64,000 nucleotides of DNA, from NCBI GenBank assembly GCA_018136815.1, contig CM030931.1:6964399-7028398 (forward strand). The letters are read 5' to 3'. Made by a program: the position numbers and the translations under genes. The notes beneath the pieces are model-generated. The model made no database searches. It was not told where the DNA came from and saw only the letters and a list, made by a program, of their open reading frames with translations. This DNA comes from Isochrysis galbana. Its lineage: Eukaryota; Haptophyta; Isochrysidales; Isochrysidaceae. Positions within the stretch are counted from its first letter, which is position 1, and each line of letters starts with the position of its first letter. Shown here piece after piece: positions 1 through 9,790 of this stretch.

Positions 1-1
1 C

Positions 2-1941
2 ACCTCAAAATACAGCGCTGCATCATGCGAGCCCTCGGCAGGAGCCAATGCAAGTCGCCCCAAGACATTTTTGAGCGCCATGCACTGCGCATTGCTCGGT
101 TCACAGGCAGTGGGAACGATCGGCGCTGTAATCATGCCGCACAACTTGTACTTGCACTCGGGACTGGTGCTCTCGCGCAAGATCAAAAGGGAGTCGCGCC
201 AGGCCATGAACGAGGCGATATGGTACAGCAGAATTGAGTCTGCAGGTGATGAAAATCATCTTGCCACTTTAGTCCCCCGCCTATTTTGGCCCACGAATCA
301 TCCTTCATCTCGTTCGTGCGTGCCTCATAGGTGCTCTTCTAATTGCGTTCCTAATCAACCTCGCCGTCGTCTCGACCAACGCTGCCAACTTTTTCAGCAT
401 AGAGTGTGCTTCACTCGCGGATGGTCCATTTGCTTGCCTCACTCCTGAAGCATTTGATCGATCAGCCGATGCGGGGCAACCTGGTCAAGGGGAAAGCTGT
501 TCTCTGCCTGGTGGACCTTCTGACAGCGGCAGATGTGGCGCCTTGGGGCTGCACGCTGAAGGCTTTGCGCTTGAGGGAGTGCTTGGCTCCTCTGCTCTTT
601 ACGTGTGGGCGATTGGGCTGCTGGCAGCGGGCCAGGCATCAACAATGGTATGCACGTATGCAGGCCAGATCATCATGGGAGGCTGCGTGCGCATCGAACT
701 GAGACCTTGGAAGCGCGTCGCCCTAACTCGGATTGCCGCGCTTGGACCTGCGCTCGTCGTCTCTGCAGCCACCATCAGCAACCAGGCGAGCACTTTAGCG
801 GAGTGGCCCATTCATGCGAATGTTCATTTCGTTCCCGGCCACGACAGGCTCGAGGACGAGAAGGGCCGTGTCGTGTAGCATGACTTGCCCCGACTGTCCG
901 CCCGCCCTTGTCGCAGACGCTGTTCAACAACATTAATGAATACCTCAATGTCCTACAGTCCGTGCAACTTCCCTTCGCCATGCTGCCGGTCCTCCATTTC
1001 GCCGCGTCGCCCACTCTGCTCGGTTCGGGATGTTCCCATGCCCACCCCACCCCACTCCAACTGCCCTCTGCTCGGTTACGCCCTTCGTGCCGCTTGGTAG
1101 TGCGATGCCAGTCGATGCGTTGTATGTCAGGCTTCCCACTGGTTCGCGAACCACACAACTCCCTCTGTACAAGGCTCAATTCAACAACGGGCCCTCGGCC
1201 ATTTCCGAGCATGTTGAGCTTTGGTGCTCTCTTTGGTATTACGTCTAGCTTCAGCCTCCTTGCAACCATCTTTCTTAGGAGAGTTCCGTCCGTCAACGCT
1301 ATACATGTGCTTCACGGTCATCCTTGCCCTCCTCGTGGTCGCCGTGAATGTTTACCTCACCGTCTCCTTCTTGAAGGTGCCGAATAGTTTTGCGATGCGG
1401 GTGCAAGCTGACTAGGGGGCAAGCAGTCCGTCCCGAACGGGTCCAACTGACACGGATAAGACTCTCGTAGCGTAGTCATGCCACATCTAGTTGCTCTAAA
1501 CCGCTTGCACACTCCAACTACGTATCTGCGAGCGGAGTTCCCACTTCCCACGTAAAGGGATAGCCCTCCGTGATTTCACAATACACCCGGTCAATGGACG
1601 TGTGGCCCATCACCAGTGCCCTATCTTGCCACCCCCGCCTCTCCCAGGAATCGAATTCCGTTGGGCTCGCGACAGGCGCCGCGATCTACGGCATCTTCTA
1701 CTTTGGAATATGCATCCGCATTGTGTGGAGCGAACTTTTCGGGATCGTACAATTTTGTCATAGAAAGTCGAGGACTCCCTTGCCGCGTCATTCACGCCGC
1801 GATACTGCGTGTGGTGGGATCGGTGACGAGGCGATGTGCTCCGCGACGCAATCTTTAAGATCGGCGGAGGCTCCCGGGGCCGGAGTCGTCGCCTCTGTCT
1901 TGGACGAAAGCCTGCCTCGAGCCCGCTCGTCACATCACTAA
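2..1941 (+). CDS. NRAMP: NRAMP-family divalent metal transporter, 3' part (5 exons)
   Basis: Proton-coupled importer of Mn2+/Fe2+-type metals in a cellular membrane (family knowledge). Exons as read: 2-245, 331-785, 917-1022, 1279-1376, 1648-1941; all phases join, giving 398 visible residues. The 5' end lies outside the window. The first exon carries the TM6 signature [19 protein letters not shown], whose MPH is a metal-site element. The second continues with an [19 protein letters not shown] TM7, a divergent luminal loop and a TYAGQ TM8 motif. The third has [15 protein letters not shown], typical of NRAMP TM10, and the last two give TM11 and TM12. Introns: 246-330 GT-AG, 786-916 with a GC donor (caggcgagc), 1023-1278 GT-AG, 1377-1647 GT-AG. 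The ~65-residue tail after TM12 is not conserved. Family assignment is firm; the final splice is the least certain. Confidence 0.88.
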
Positions 1942-2111
1942 TCTTTGTTGGAATTGGGCACAAGCGAGCCATGGGTATAAGAAGAGTCATGCACGCGTAA
2001 ACAAATGAGGAACAAATCTAAACATCAACATGTCCACGATCTCAAGGCCGTCAAAAGCAACTGTAAGAGTGGAGAGTTCTTGATGGCCCTTGAGTCCATG
2101 ATGCCAAGAAT

Positions 2112-2350
2112 AGCCCGGTCACTCACTATGGAGGTGCGGAGGGCACCAGCTACTATGGGTAAATGAAGGGCTAAATAAACTCCCTATAGGTTCCGGTACG
2201 ATGGATCAGCAAAAAAAGTGGGGGTTCTACGGCGAAATTTTCTCGAAAAAGAAGAATCTCAGGCCTTCGAAGGCCGGTGCGCGAAGTACAGTCGGGCCAC
2301 CCTCCGATATATTTTTAGTTAGGCTAACAGCGAGAGACACTCATCTCCAC
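2112..2350 (+). repeat. Dispersed repeat fragment with AGCCCGGTCACTCACT end
   Basis: Starts with AGCCCGGTCACTCACT followed by GGAGGTGCGGAGGGCACC and, ~100 bp later, a gaaattttctcgaaaaa / ctccgatatattt segment. The same ordered blocks recur at 40085-40350 and, split by other DNA, at 52464-53560. The first 16 bp equal the terminal inverted repeat end of the 2.2 kb element at 48314-50520, so this looks like a deleted relative or solo end of that family. No coding capacity seen. Confidence 0.6.
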
Positions 2351-2810
2351 TACAAACACATCACACACAGGCGCATAGCCACGGTCAACAGATTCGCGGA
2401 TAGGGATAGGGAAAACACATGCCGTTTTCTGCACGGAAGAGGAAGCAGACGAATCCTCTGCATCTACTGTCAGAGCAAGGCTGATCTCACTCTTCTTGGA
2501 GATTGCCTGCGAGGGCGCGCCGGCAGCTAGCGCGGAACGCAGTTCTTGCGGGGAGCTCATGGAGCTTTCCTCGGGAGTGACTACGGGCATTCGTCGAAGA
2601 GAAGCCGCCCTGGTCAAGGGACTGAAGTGCGCGGCGCGCAATGTGAGCTAATTTCTCTATTTTGGGCACAGATTGACCGTGCGTGCCCGTAGCATCTAGA
2701 AGGGTGTGATATGAGGTAACGTTATGTACGAAAACGCTAAGCGGACACAAAACACCATTTCACTACAGACGCCCCTTCCTCCATACACCTGAGCACAGAC
2801 ACTTCGGTCG
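2351..2810. other. Gene-free stretch, nothing recognised
   Basis: I see no reading frame with family resemblance and no clear repeat between the repeat fragment ending near 2350 and the retroposon tail at 2811. Short ORFs on both strands here look like chance. Confidence 0.4.
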
Positions 2811-2850
2811 CCGCGAGTGCGGTAAGAATATTAAAAGGTTTTTTTTGCAC
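2811..2850 (+). mobile_element. 3' tail of the AACTAAG retroposon family
   Basis: The block gccgcgagtgcggtaagaat followed by atta(a/g)aagg and poly(T) matches the 3' end of the complete retroposon at 42832-43588. It abuts a Ty3/gypsy RT fragment through a doubled TTTTGCACCC, which could be a short target duplication or replication slippage. Confidence 0.55.
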
Positions 2851-2866
2851 CCTTTTTTTTTGCACC

Positions 2867-3075
2867 CTGGACCTGGCATCTGGTTTCTGGGGTATACCGA
2901 TCAAAGAGTCCGATAAACATATCACCGCGTTCACTACTCATCGCGGCAAGTACGAGTTCAATTACTTGCCTTTCGGTGTTCAATCCGGTCCCTCGTATAT
3001 GTGCCGCCTCATGGACGCCGTTCTCGGTGGGCTGGCATGGGAGATTTGTATGCCATACTTGGATGATGTCGGCGC
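2867..3075 (+). pseudogene. Ty3/gypsy-type reverse transcriptase fragment
   Basis: About 70 codons read as an RT palm: LDLASGFWGIPIK, the FTTHRGKYEFNYLPFG block and the catalytic YLDDVG. This is the order expected in Ty3/gypsy pol (substrate: element RNA). No gag, protease, RNase H or integrase lies around it. An almost identical fragment sits at 31622-31835 on the minus strand, and both start and stop at nearly the same positions. It is a relic, not an element. Confidence 0.8.
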
Positions 3076-3195
3076 CTGCTCGACAGGCGCATTGCTCAGG
3101 CACAGCTGTGGTATGCTCGCACGACCGTTATGCCGACGGAAGTATAACACGTGAAACCGGAAGGATGAAAATCGCGCGTCTATCGTACGAGAGAA

Positions 3196-3630
3196 ATGGG
3201 AAACTCCGCTGGGCGCATCGACAATCACGGCTTCGGAACCGGCAAGTATGACGTGGACAAACAAGATCCCAAGCATGCACATGTGATCGCCGGATGCAAA
3301 ATGACCATCTTCTTCGAGGCCGGCTTGAAAGGCGAAAGCGCTACCATCAACGGCCCGTCGATGATCAGCTCAGAAGACGTGCGATGGGAAGACGTCGACC
3401 TACAGGCTATCGGGTGGAATTACCCGGTGCGCTCCTTGCACATCGAGTGTGACCCGGACTCAGCAGCGGCTAAACAAAAAGACAAATTACAAGCTGCAAT
3501 AACGAAAGTATTCGGCGCCACGGGGGTCGCAATCGTGGCCGGAGGCATTGTGATCGTAGTGTGTGTCATCCTTCTCGTGTGGAAACTCCTGTCCAAGCGA
3601 CCCACCGAAAAAAGGCGGAGGATGAAATAA
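3196..3630 (+). CDS. Small membrane-anchored protein with betagamma-crystallin-like region, possibly virus-derived
   Basis: 144 residues starting MGN, which fits an N-myristoylation start. Residues ~30-85 contain a TIFFEAGLKGES motif (F-E-x-x-x-x-G pattern of a crystallin Greek-key) and end WNYPVRSLHI, matching the W...V.S..V close of such a motif. Residues ~108-130 are a strong hydrophobic segment followed by a basic tail (KRPTEKRRRMK). The frame is intact and without introns, has a normal ATG, and is flanked by an RT relic and a hairpin-rich repeat, not by host genes. Single-exon genes of this architecture occur in large algal viruses and polinton-like elements; that origin is inference. 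Function unknown. Confidence 0.5.
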   Translation: MGNSAGRIDNHGFGTGKYDVDKQDPKHAHVIAGCKMTIFFEAGLKGESATINGPSMISSEDVRWEDVDLQAIGWNYPVRSLHIECDPDSAAAKQKDKLQAAITKVFGATGVAIVAGGIVIVVCVILLVWKLLSKRPTEKRRRMK

Positions 3631-3744
3631 GGTGAAGGCGGAAGAGGCGATGGGGGTAGGCGTGTCGCCTCGTGATCCTGTACTTTTGTACTTTAATGAG
3701 GGGGTCGAACTTATACCGTCCACATGGGGGTAGTTGCCAACAAA

Positions 3745-3998
3745 AAAACAACCAAACCTGAGGTTGCACCCTCTGATGAGGGGGCCCGTGCAGGCAAATG
3801 CGTGAGGCGCGCGCTGCGCGCCCGGCGATGGTCTGGACAGTTGTGATGATTGCTCAGCCCCTGCCAGCAAGCAGGGGCTGAGGATGGTTGTGCAGGCCCA
3901 GGCGCACCCGGGGACCCGGGGGGTGTCTGCGATGGAGGTAGGGGGGCACGAGGCCCCCATTGACCATTGACCATTGACCCCTACTTATAAAAGTAGGT
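3745..3998 (-). mobile_element. Hairpin-rich repeat, probable divergent subfamily of the AACTAAG retroposon
   Basis: Read on the minus strand it begins with a palindrome at 3980-3997 (stems CCTACTT/AAGTAGG), then a GC hairpin (GGGGGCCTCGTGCCCCCC), the same layout as the 5' end of the AACTAAG family. It also holds a perfect 11-bp-stem hairpin at 3854-3881 (TCAGCCCCTGC/GCAGGGGCTGA). A T-rich stretch lies near 3745 on that strand. Sequence identity to the main family is low. Confidence 0.4.
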
Positions 3999-4135
3999 TC
4001 TCTGTCACGCATAAGAGAACACGACTATCAAATAGTCCCAAACACTCACGATGCGGGGAGAGGTGCCGTTAGGTGTCATAATAACCTAACTGTCATTGAG
4101 ATCGTTTACATGACTACTTCCGTATACTCTCATCA

Positions 4136-5497
4136 TTAACGAAACATGCCGAAGGGATCGTACTCATCCAACAAGGCATAGACAGCAGGGGCAATTCCGC
4201 TATTCAGTGGAATTTCAGCCCGCTTCCCCGGATGAGGGCGGACTTGGCCGGGATAGTCCTCAAGCACATCGGCATATAAGTTGGCGGCGCACTCGTCCAT
4301 ATTGGGGACAAAGCTTAGGTATGGGATCTGCACCGCTAGGAAGTTGTCCGTCGCCGCGGGTCCGGTGCGGCCCATATATCCATTACCGGCGAGGTAAACT
4401 GCCGATCGGAACACCATGCGGTTCCCGCCGATGACCAAAAGCATTCCCATCGGCATGTAGCACCATCTTTTCAGTGGTTGAGTCAAGGCCTTGCCCAACA
4501 TCCCAAATCCTACACGCCAGCGAAGGCTGGTCGGAATGAAGAAGCAGAGCTCTCTGTAGCCATAGCCTTTGTCAATCTTGAGCACATTGACGGGATCGGT
4601 GAGAAAACCATCAATGTCCATGTATTGCTTGCTCTCGGCAGAATTGGTAGTCCAGTCGAAGCCGCCCACGATGTTGGGGTCGTAAGGTATGTTTCTCTTC
4701 ACATACACGACTCCCCTGCTCTTGATCACTTGCATAGGCTCTAAGGGAAGCAGTAGCGTCCAGAAGTTAGCTATGCGACTCTTCTCATATACACCACGCG
4801 GAGAAACGTCGAGGGACGCCCGCACTATCACGCCCGACTGGCCTCCGCCTCCCAAGGTGAGCATGAAGAGCTCTTCGCCGCGGTGCGACCTAACGAGCGT
4901 GCCATTGGCCAGGACGACATCGACCCAGCGCGTGATGTCCGCAAAGGAGCGCATGAGATTGTGGTGGACGTTGGTCGCTAGGAGCCCGCCCACGGTCTGT
5001 GACATGTTTGCCGCCATGCAGGTACCTCGCGCGTCGAGCTGCAGCCCTTCCTGTTGAAGTGCCCGCGTCACATCGTAGAGGAGCGTGCCGCCTCCTGCGG
5101 TGATGTAGTGGCCCTCGCCGTCGTGGGCCAACTCGAAGTGCGTGAATTCCGGCCCAACGAGGCGGATGTACACGGCGTCATCGATGAAGTAGCCCGTCCA
5201 GCTCCAGCCGGATCCGAGCACGCGCGCTTTTCTCGAGGTCGTGGATGCGTCCGAGAGGGCCTGCTGGACGTGGGCGAGGCTGGTGGCCTCGACGAGCTTG
5301 GCGGCCTCGATCTTGCGGTAGCCGGACCAGTAGGGGACGAGCAGCTGCGCGCAGCCGAGCCCGCACCACAGCAGCGAGACGAGCCACCGCATCGCACTCA
5401 CTCGTGGCAGCAGGCGACACCGGGAAGCTGGGGAGGGGGGGCGAAGAGAGGGAATGAGGGAGAAACGAGGAACCACGACGACAGACATTCGGAGCAT
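4136..5497 (-). CDS. FAD-linked oxidase, aldonolactone/alditol oxidase type, probably secreted or ER
   Basis: Flavoenzyme of the VAO/FAD_binding_4 class, expected to oxidise a sugar lactone or polyol with release of H2O2 or transfer to a carrier. Visible: FAD-binding half with RVLGSGWSW, ITAGGGTLLYDVTRAL and QTVGGLLATNVH, then a VDVVLANGTLV strand, and a C-terminal half ending YALLDEYDPFGMF, typical of gulonolactone/arabinonolactone oxidases. One open exon of 453 codons from the first ATG at 5497. The ATG at 5392 starts MRWLVSLLWCGLGCA, a good signal peptide, and is probably the true start (about 418 aa). Upstream lies a (GA)n tract at 5627-5687 within which the promoter probably sits. Substrate cannot be told from the sequence. 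Confidence 0.82.
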   Translation of the reverse strand: MLRMSVVVVPRFSLIPSLRPPSPASRCRLLPRVSAMRWLVSLLWCGLGCAQLLVPYWSGYRKIEAAKLVEATSLAHVQQALSDASTTSRKARVLGSGWSWTGYFIDDAVYIRLVGPEFTHFELAHDGEGHYITAGGGTLLYDVTRALQQEGLQLDARGTCMAANMSQTVGGLLATNVHHNLMRSFADITRWVDVVLANGTLVRSHRGEELFMLTLGGGGQSGVIVRASLDVSPRGVYEKSRIANFWTLLLPLEPMQVIKSRGVVYVKRNIPYDPNIVGGFDWTTNSAESKQYMDIDGFLTDPVNVLKIDKGYGYRELCFFIPTSLRWRVGFGMLGKALTQPLKRWCYMPMGMLLVIGGNRMVFRSAVYLAGNGYMGRTGPAATDNFLAVQIPYLSFVPNMDECAANLYADVLEDYPGQVRPHPGKRAEIPLNSGIAPAVYALLDEYDPFGMFR

Positions 5498-5599
5498 CAA
5501 CGTGAGGATTCTCCTCTCTGTACCCTACTAGAGTACATCAATCTCTGGCTGGACGATACGTAGGTTTTGGAGGGAGAGAGAGAGGCGAAGAAGAGCCCT

Positions 5600-5618
5600 T
5601 TCTCTTGGGATTCGGAGG

Positions 5619-5691
<73 letters not shown>

Positions 5692-5800
5692 AGAGCGCGG
5701 GCGGGGGGGGGCGGGGGGGGGGGGGGGCACAAATCGGGCTGCCTGCCTCTCGGCGTGGAGTCCTCTACGAGTCATCGGCGGTTCTCTCTCTCTCTCTCTC
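5600..5800. repeat. (GA)n microsatellite and poly-G tract
   Basis: An almost pure GA dinucleotide run at about 5627-5687 is followed by poly-G (5700-5728) and a short (TC)n run near 5785. It lies upstream of the minus-strand oxidase gene. ORFs called across it are repeat artefacts. Confidence 0.9.
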
Positions 5801-6284
5801 AGATGGATGTGAGAGTTATGAGTTAGTTATGAGAACCGCCCGCCGTCCGCTGTCCCCCTGTGCAAAGACGGCGGGGGGGAGGCGGGAGGGGCGCGGAGGA
5901 GCACTAACAACGACAGGCACCCCCCTTATCCCTTTGGAACGGGTAGCCCGCCACCAGCGGGGCCCCTGCGAGCCCGCGCTCTCCTGGAGACGGGCCAAAA
6001 CCACCGAGGAAACGCTCGACGCTCCCTCGCACGCCCAAAAAAAACCTGCAGTGGTTGAAAACTCTCCCCCCGCCCAGACTGTCTGGAGTTTTGTAGTAGA
6101 AGGGGCTCATAGTCCCAATGTGCCTTGGTGTACCCTTAATTGGGCCGGGCCAGAGTTTCGCAAAATTTTTTGTAAAATTTGGGTCCGTCAACGAAATAAA
6201 AATTTTGACCGAAATTTGGGTGGGATTTGGTTGGGGCAACGGGACCCCGCGGCCGCGGCAGCGAAATTTGGGCGTGTTGGAGCG

Positions 6285-7058
6285 ATGGGCGGCCCGCCGG
6301 CAGGAGCAGGAGGCCTCAGGAAGCGGCCAAGACGCGGCGCGGTGGAAGGCGAGGGCGGCGGCGAGGGCGGCAATGGTAGCTCGGAGCAACACTCCCATGA
6401 TCCTCTCCCGGATGAGGTGATTGAGTCGGACGAGATGGGGGAAGAGAGCGCATTGTCGTGCACGAACAACGACGACGACAGCGACGTATCGGAAGAGGTA
6501 GTAGAGGAGGAGGAGGAGGAGGAGACCAGCTCGGAGGACGAGCTCGATAGGGAGATGCAGGAGGATGGGACGACACGGGAAAACCGAGAACGACGCAGCC
6601 GTGCAGGTGGAGGTACGGAAGGCCAGGCCACACCCTCATCCCCATCCCCATCTGCGCAGGCGACCTTCTTGCCAGGACAACTTGCAATTCACATATCGGT
6701 GGGCGAGTATGAGGTGGCTGAGGCAGCTCGCGACGACGGCCGGGTGCGGATAGTTTGGGAGGTGAAGAAGGGCGCTGGCGCGGCAGCCACGATGGAACGC
6801 AAGAAGCGCTGGGTGCTCACGTCGTCCCTTCAGAAGGTTGGCTTGCGTCGTTCTCCGCGGCTGTCGGGGAATCCCCAACCGCGTCGCGGCATCTTCGGCG
6901 TGGAACTGCCTGAGATGGCGGAACACGAGCGTGAACGCAAGAGGAAGCTCAAGCCACCAGCGGGTGTCCGCGGGCGGCAGGCTGGCCCGCGGACAACAAA
7001 AGAGTCCAAGGTGCAGGCTAGCTTAAATTACATTTCTAGATTGCTACCAGCCCTATGA
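6285..7058 (+). CDS. Hypothetical acidic, low-complexity protein
   Basis: An open frame runs from upstream of 5829; the ATG at 6285 is the first placed in coding-like sequence and would give 257 residues. Residues ~45-95 are dominated by Asp/Glu (runs of E), flanked by basic KR clusters. The C-terminal half has a better-ordered stretch (GEYEVAEAARDDGRVRIVWE, KKRWVLTSSLQ) and a RRSPRLSG basic motif, which would suit a nuclear protein. No family recognised. It could equally be an accessory ORF of a mobile element, since repeats lie on both sides. Confidence 0.35.
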   Translation: MGGPPAGAGGLRKRPRRGAVEGEGGGEGGNGSSEQHSHDPLPDEVIESDEMGEESALSCTNNDDDSDVSEEVVEEEEEEETSSEDELDREMQEDGTTRENRERRSRAGGGTEGQATPSSPSPSAQATFLPGQLAIHISVGEYEVAEAARDDGRVRIVWEVKKGAGAAATMERKKRWVLTSSLQKVGLRRSPRLSGNPQPRRGIFGVELPEMAEHERERKRKLKPPAGVRGRQAGPRTTKESKVQASLNYISRLLPAL

Positions 7059-7095
7059 TGAACGTGAAAATCCGAGGAGCCGACGAAAACATAGA

Positions 7096-7146
7096 GAGAA
7101 CACCTGCCGCCGATGCTCTGGTTGAGCATTGGCGGCAGGTGTTCTC
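7096..7146. repeat. Perfectly placed long hairpin, 23-bp arms
   Basis: Arms 7096-7118 and 7124-7146 are reverse complements at 22 of 23 positions, separated by a 5-base loop (tggtt). It begins 37 bases after the stop of the acidic ORF, so it could form a 3'-end structure in its transcript or be a small palindromic insertion. Confidence 0.8.
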
Positions 7147-7589
7147 CCTGCCTCACAGCGTCGAAAGACGAGTCGGGAACCTGACGTTTGGGGCGGCAGA
7201 GGCATTGTAGGTACGGGCCTGGTCGACCTGCGCCAGAGCGGGCGCGATCGGCAGCGCACCTGTCCCGCCAGCGGCCAACAAACTTTTGTCGACCAGCGAG
7301 CAGCATCGAGCGCCATGGCGTCCTGGTGCTCCAGCTCCTCGTCAATCGCGAGCCCGGGCGAATCCTGCGGGGCGAGGGTCGGGACAGTCAAGGAGCATCC
7401 TATGACAGCCTAATGGGCCGTGTGCGAGCTGTGTGTGGTGCGCATGTGCATGCGCGGACGTCATCGCTGGGGCACCAGGGGTTGAAATTTGCTTTATTGG
7501 CAATATGGGGCGTCGGACCCCTAATTTAATAAATGTGTAGGCACCTTTTAGACTAAAGAAACACATCTCTCAGTGGGAGCGACGTCTAG

Positions 7590-7795
7590 TTCGGCTCGTG
7601 TGAGCCGCCAGAGCGTGTGCAAGGGGGGGGGGTCCGACGGGACTTCGCACCGTCTTTTCGGACGAGGATTCTGAAAAGGCGGGGAGACCCTCCGAGCCGC
7701 TTTCGCCGGGGCTTTCCGCTCACGGTCAAAAATGTCGACCCCCCCCAATATTAGTACTTAAAAAGCCCTGTTTGACCGCCCTATAACACTGTTAA
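7590..7795 (+). repeat. ~200-bp dispersed repeat ending TTTGACCGCCCTAT (copy A)
   Basis: Shares ordered blocks with 20235-20437 (+) and 18290-18475 (-): a GTGTGCA(a/g)GGGGGG start, a GGNCGGTCAAAAA(A)TG(c/t) block and a terminal TTTGACCGCCCTAT. The middle is diverged. Small size and lack of ORF suggest a MITE or SINE-like sequence. Confidence 0.55.
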
Positions 7796-7829
7796 CACCT
7801 TACTTCTAGAGCGGGCCGAACATGGATAA

Positions 7830-8110
7830 AAAAAGGGGGGGGTGGGAGTACGCAAGCGCAGGGGCAGGGGGGGCGGGGCGCGGAAGGGGACAGTCGGGCA
7901 AGCGCAAGCGCAAGCAAAGGGAAAGCGGCGACGGCACAGGATGAGACAGAGATAGAAGTCAGACCGAGACATATGAGGTGGGCGCGGAAGGCAGAAGGGG
8001 AAGGGGAGGGGGAGAGGGGGAAGGAAATCTGCGGAGGGGGGGGGGGGGGGAATCTGCGGGGAGGGGGGGGGGAAGGGAATCTGCGGGGGGGGGGGTTCTG
8101 AATGCGAGGG
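7830..8110. repeat. G-rich low-complexity tract
   Basis: Long runs of G interrupted by GAA/CGC, the densest between 8030 and 8095. G-quadruplex potential on the plus strand. No gene. Confidence 0.85.
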
Positions 8111-8179
8111 GCCCAGTTCTGCCACCTCCATTACTTACTTAAACGCGTGGACAATTACCATAACAAGTAACAAGCAACC

Positions 8180-8290
8180 GTAAAAATAAAACTCAAATCT
8201 TCGAATTTATTCGAGACGAAAATCGGCGAACCAGGACTTGAGTCCAGGGAGAATCCGAATCTGCAAGCCTTACGCGACCACGACGAACAT
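8180..8290 (-). repeat. Diverged copy of the repeat found at 12985-13165 and 25840-26040
   Basis: On the minus strand it reads CAGATTCGGATTC, then TGGACTCAAGTCC and a block resembling TTTTGGTCTCGAA, in the same order as the other two copies. The conserved core loosely resembles part of a tRNA gene, so a tRNA-derived SINE is possible, but I cannot fold a full tRNA. Confidence 0.45.
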
Positions 8291-8389
8291 AGAAGACGGA
8301 ATATAACGAACAAGGCTCGTGATCATGCCGAAATATTCATGCCAAAAGGCCTGAGGCCTGAATGCCTGAATACAACACTGTTTAACACA

Positions 8390-8545
8390 GCGGCAAAAGG
8401 GGCCATTACCACCATGTTAACACCTTGCGGCAAAATTGCTACATAGATGGTTAGTGTTAGTGCCCGAGGCACTAACACTATCAGGGTGGTAGTGTTAAAT
8501 GCTTGGGTGTTTGGGTGTTAACTGGTTAACACTTTAACTGGTTCA
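8390..8545. repeat. GTTAACAC-rich palindromic stretch
   Basis: Multiple (G)TTAACAC/GTGTTAAC words and a perfect hairpin near 8453-8479 (TAGTGTTAGTGCC-cga-GGCACTAACACTA). No coding signal. It resembles a small foldback element. Confidence 0.6.
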
Positions 8546-9600
8546 CAGCCCTAAAGGGGAAGGGGGTTGATAGGGGTTAGGGTTGGGCAGTAGGGAGGTT
8601 CATAATTCATAAGCACTCTGCCTCACGTCGCACAAGTAGCGGGAATTTTTAAGAAGATTTTTTTGTAGTTATAGTTAAGTAGTCGAATTTTCGCGCTTAC
8701 TGCTCTAAGTACTAAGTAAGCTAACTAACGCGCTAACGCACTGCGAGATCTCCGAACTCCGCCCTCCACCAAGTATTCAAGAAATACGTAAAAGTATCAA
8801 TTACGTACTCGTTCCCGCCGTGCGACTCACTGAACAAAACGGGCCTTCCCGCGTGCACCCCGCACACCTCCCCCCCCCCCGTGCGAGAGAGAGAGAGAGC
8901 CCAAATATGTCGGAGATACGCCCCCCTCCCCCCCCCCCCCAAATATGTAGATCGCCCAGGAAGGGCCCAAATACGTAGTTACGATATGTACATATTTTTA
9001 CCTACCCCTACTACGGTGCTACGGTCTACGGTCCACCAGCACTAAGGTTATACTAACATAAACAATAAAACTCTAACGGGTAGTGTGGGTGGTCGTCCAA
9101 CAACAGTCAACAGTCGCCGATGCTTCTCGCCAGCGGCGAAACGGATGATCAATTCCATGGGCCGCGCTGTGTCCCCACCCTGCTCGGAAGGAGACGTTTG
9201 GTCCTCGCCGTTCCTCTCCCAATCCGAATGCAATGCAACGACTTCTGTACCGGACGCACTGTGCCTAGAGTTTAGTAGTGTATATGTGTTGACGGAGTCG
9301 CTCTCTCGTGGGTCTGCGCGGCGGAGGTGGAGATGGTGGAGGTTTGGCGTCTCGTCTCATGTGTGAAGAGGGGAGAGGGGGGGGGGGGCGGGGGGGCGGG
9401 AGGCGCTGGCGGGAGATCAGAAGCCGCGAAGAGGGCCAGTGGGGATCGGCCTCCCAGCCCCCCCCCCCCCTTCCCCCCCCGCCCTCCCCCTCCCCCCCGC
9501 CCCCCCCCCCCTCCGCCCCCTCCCCCCCCGCCCATCGCCCCCCCGCCCCGCCCCGCCCCCCGCCCCCCGTCCCTCCACAGGGCCACGGCGGCACATCATT
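8546..9600. other. Gene-free region with poly-C/poly-G tracts
   Basis: No supported gene. Contents: a (GA)7-type run at 8885, poly-C at 8870 and 8930, and an extreme polypurine/polypyrimidine stretch at about 9365-9590 directly upstream of the lipase gene. Proline- or glycine-rich ORFs here are artefacts of these tracts. Confidence 0.6.
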
Positions 9601-9790
9601 GGACGAGTCCTGCTACTTCTCTCTACTTGACGAGCCCCTTTCTCTTACGGCAGCCGCCCTCCCCAGCCGTCCTCCCCTCTCGCACTTCTCTCGCCAGGTG
9701 GTGAGGGACAGAAGAGGGGCGAGCTGAGCAGGGGGAGAGCAGGGGCCTCGGCGCCACCGAGCGAGACCCCGCTCGCTCCGCTCAGCTTTG

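Noticed and set aside
5068..5563. Overlapping ORFs antisense to the oxidase gene
   Set aside because: Shadows of a well-supported coding frame; no independent motifs.
8180..8290. A functional tRNA gene
   Set aside because: No complete acceptor stem or T-arm could be paired; the sequence is part of a dispersed repeat.
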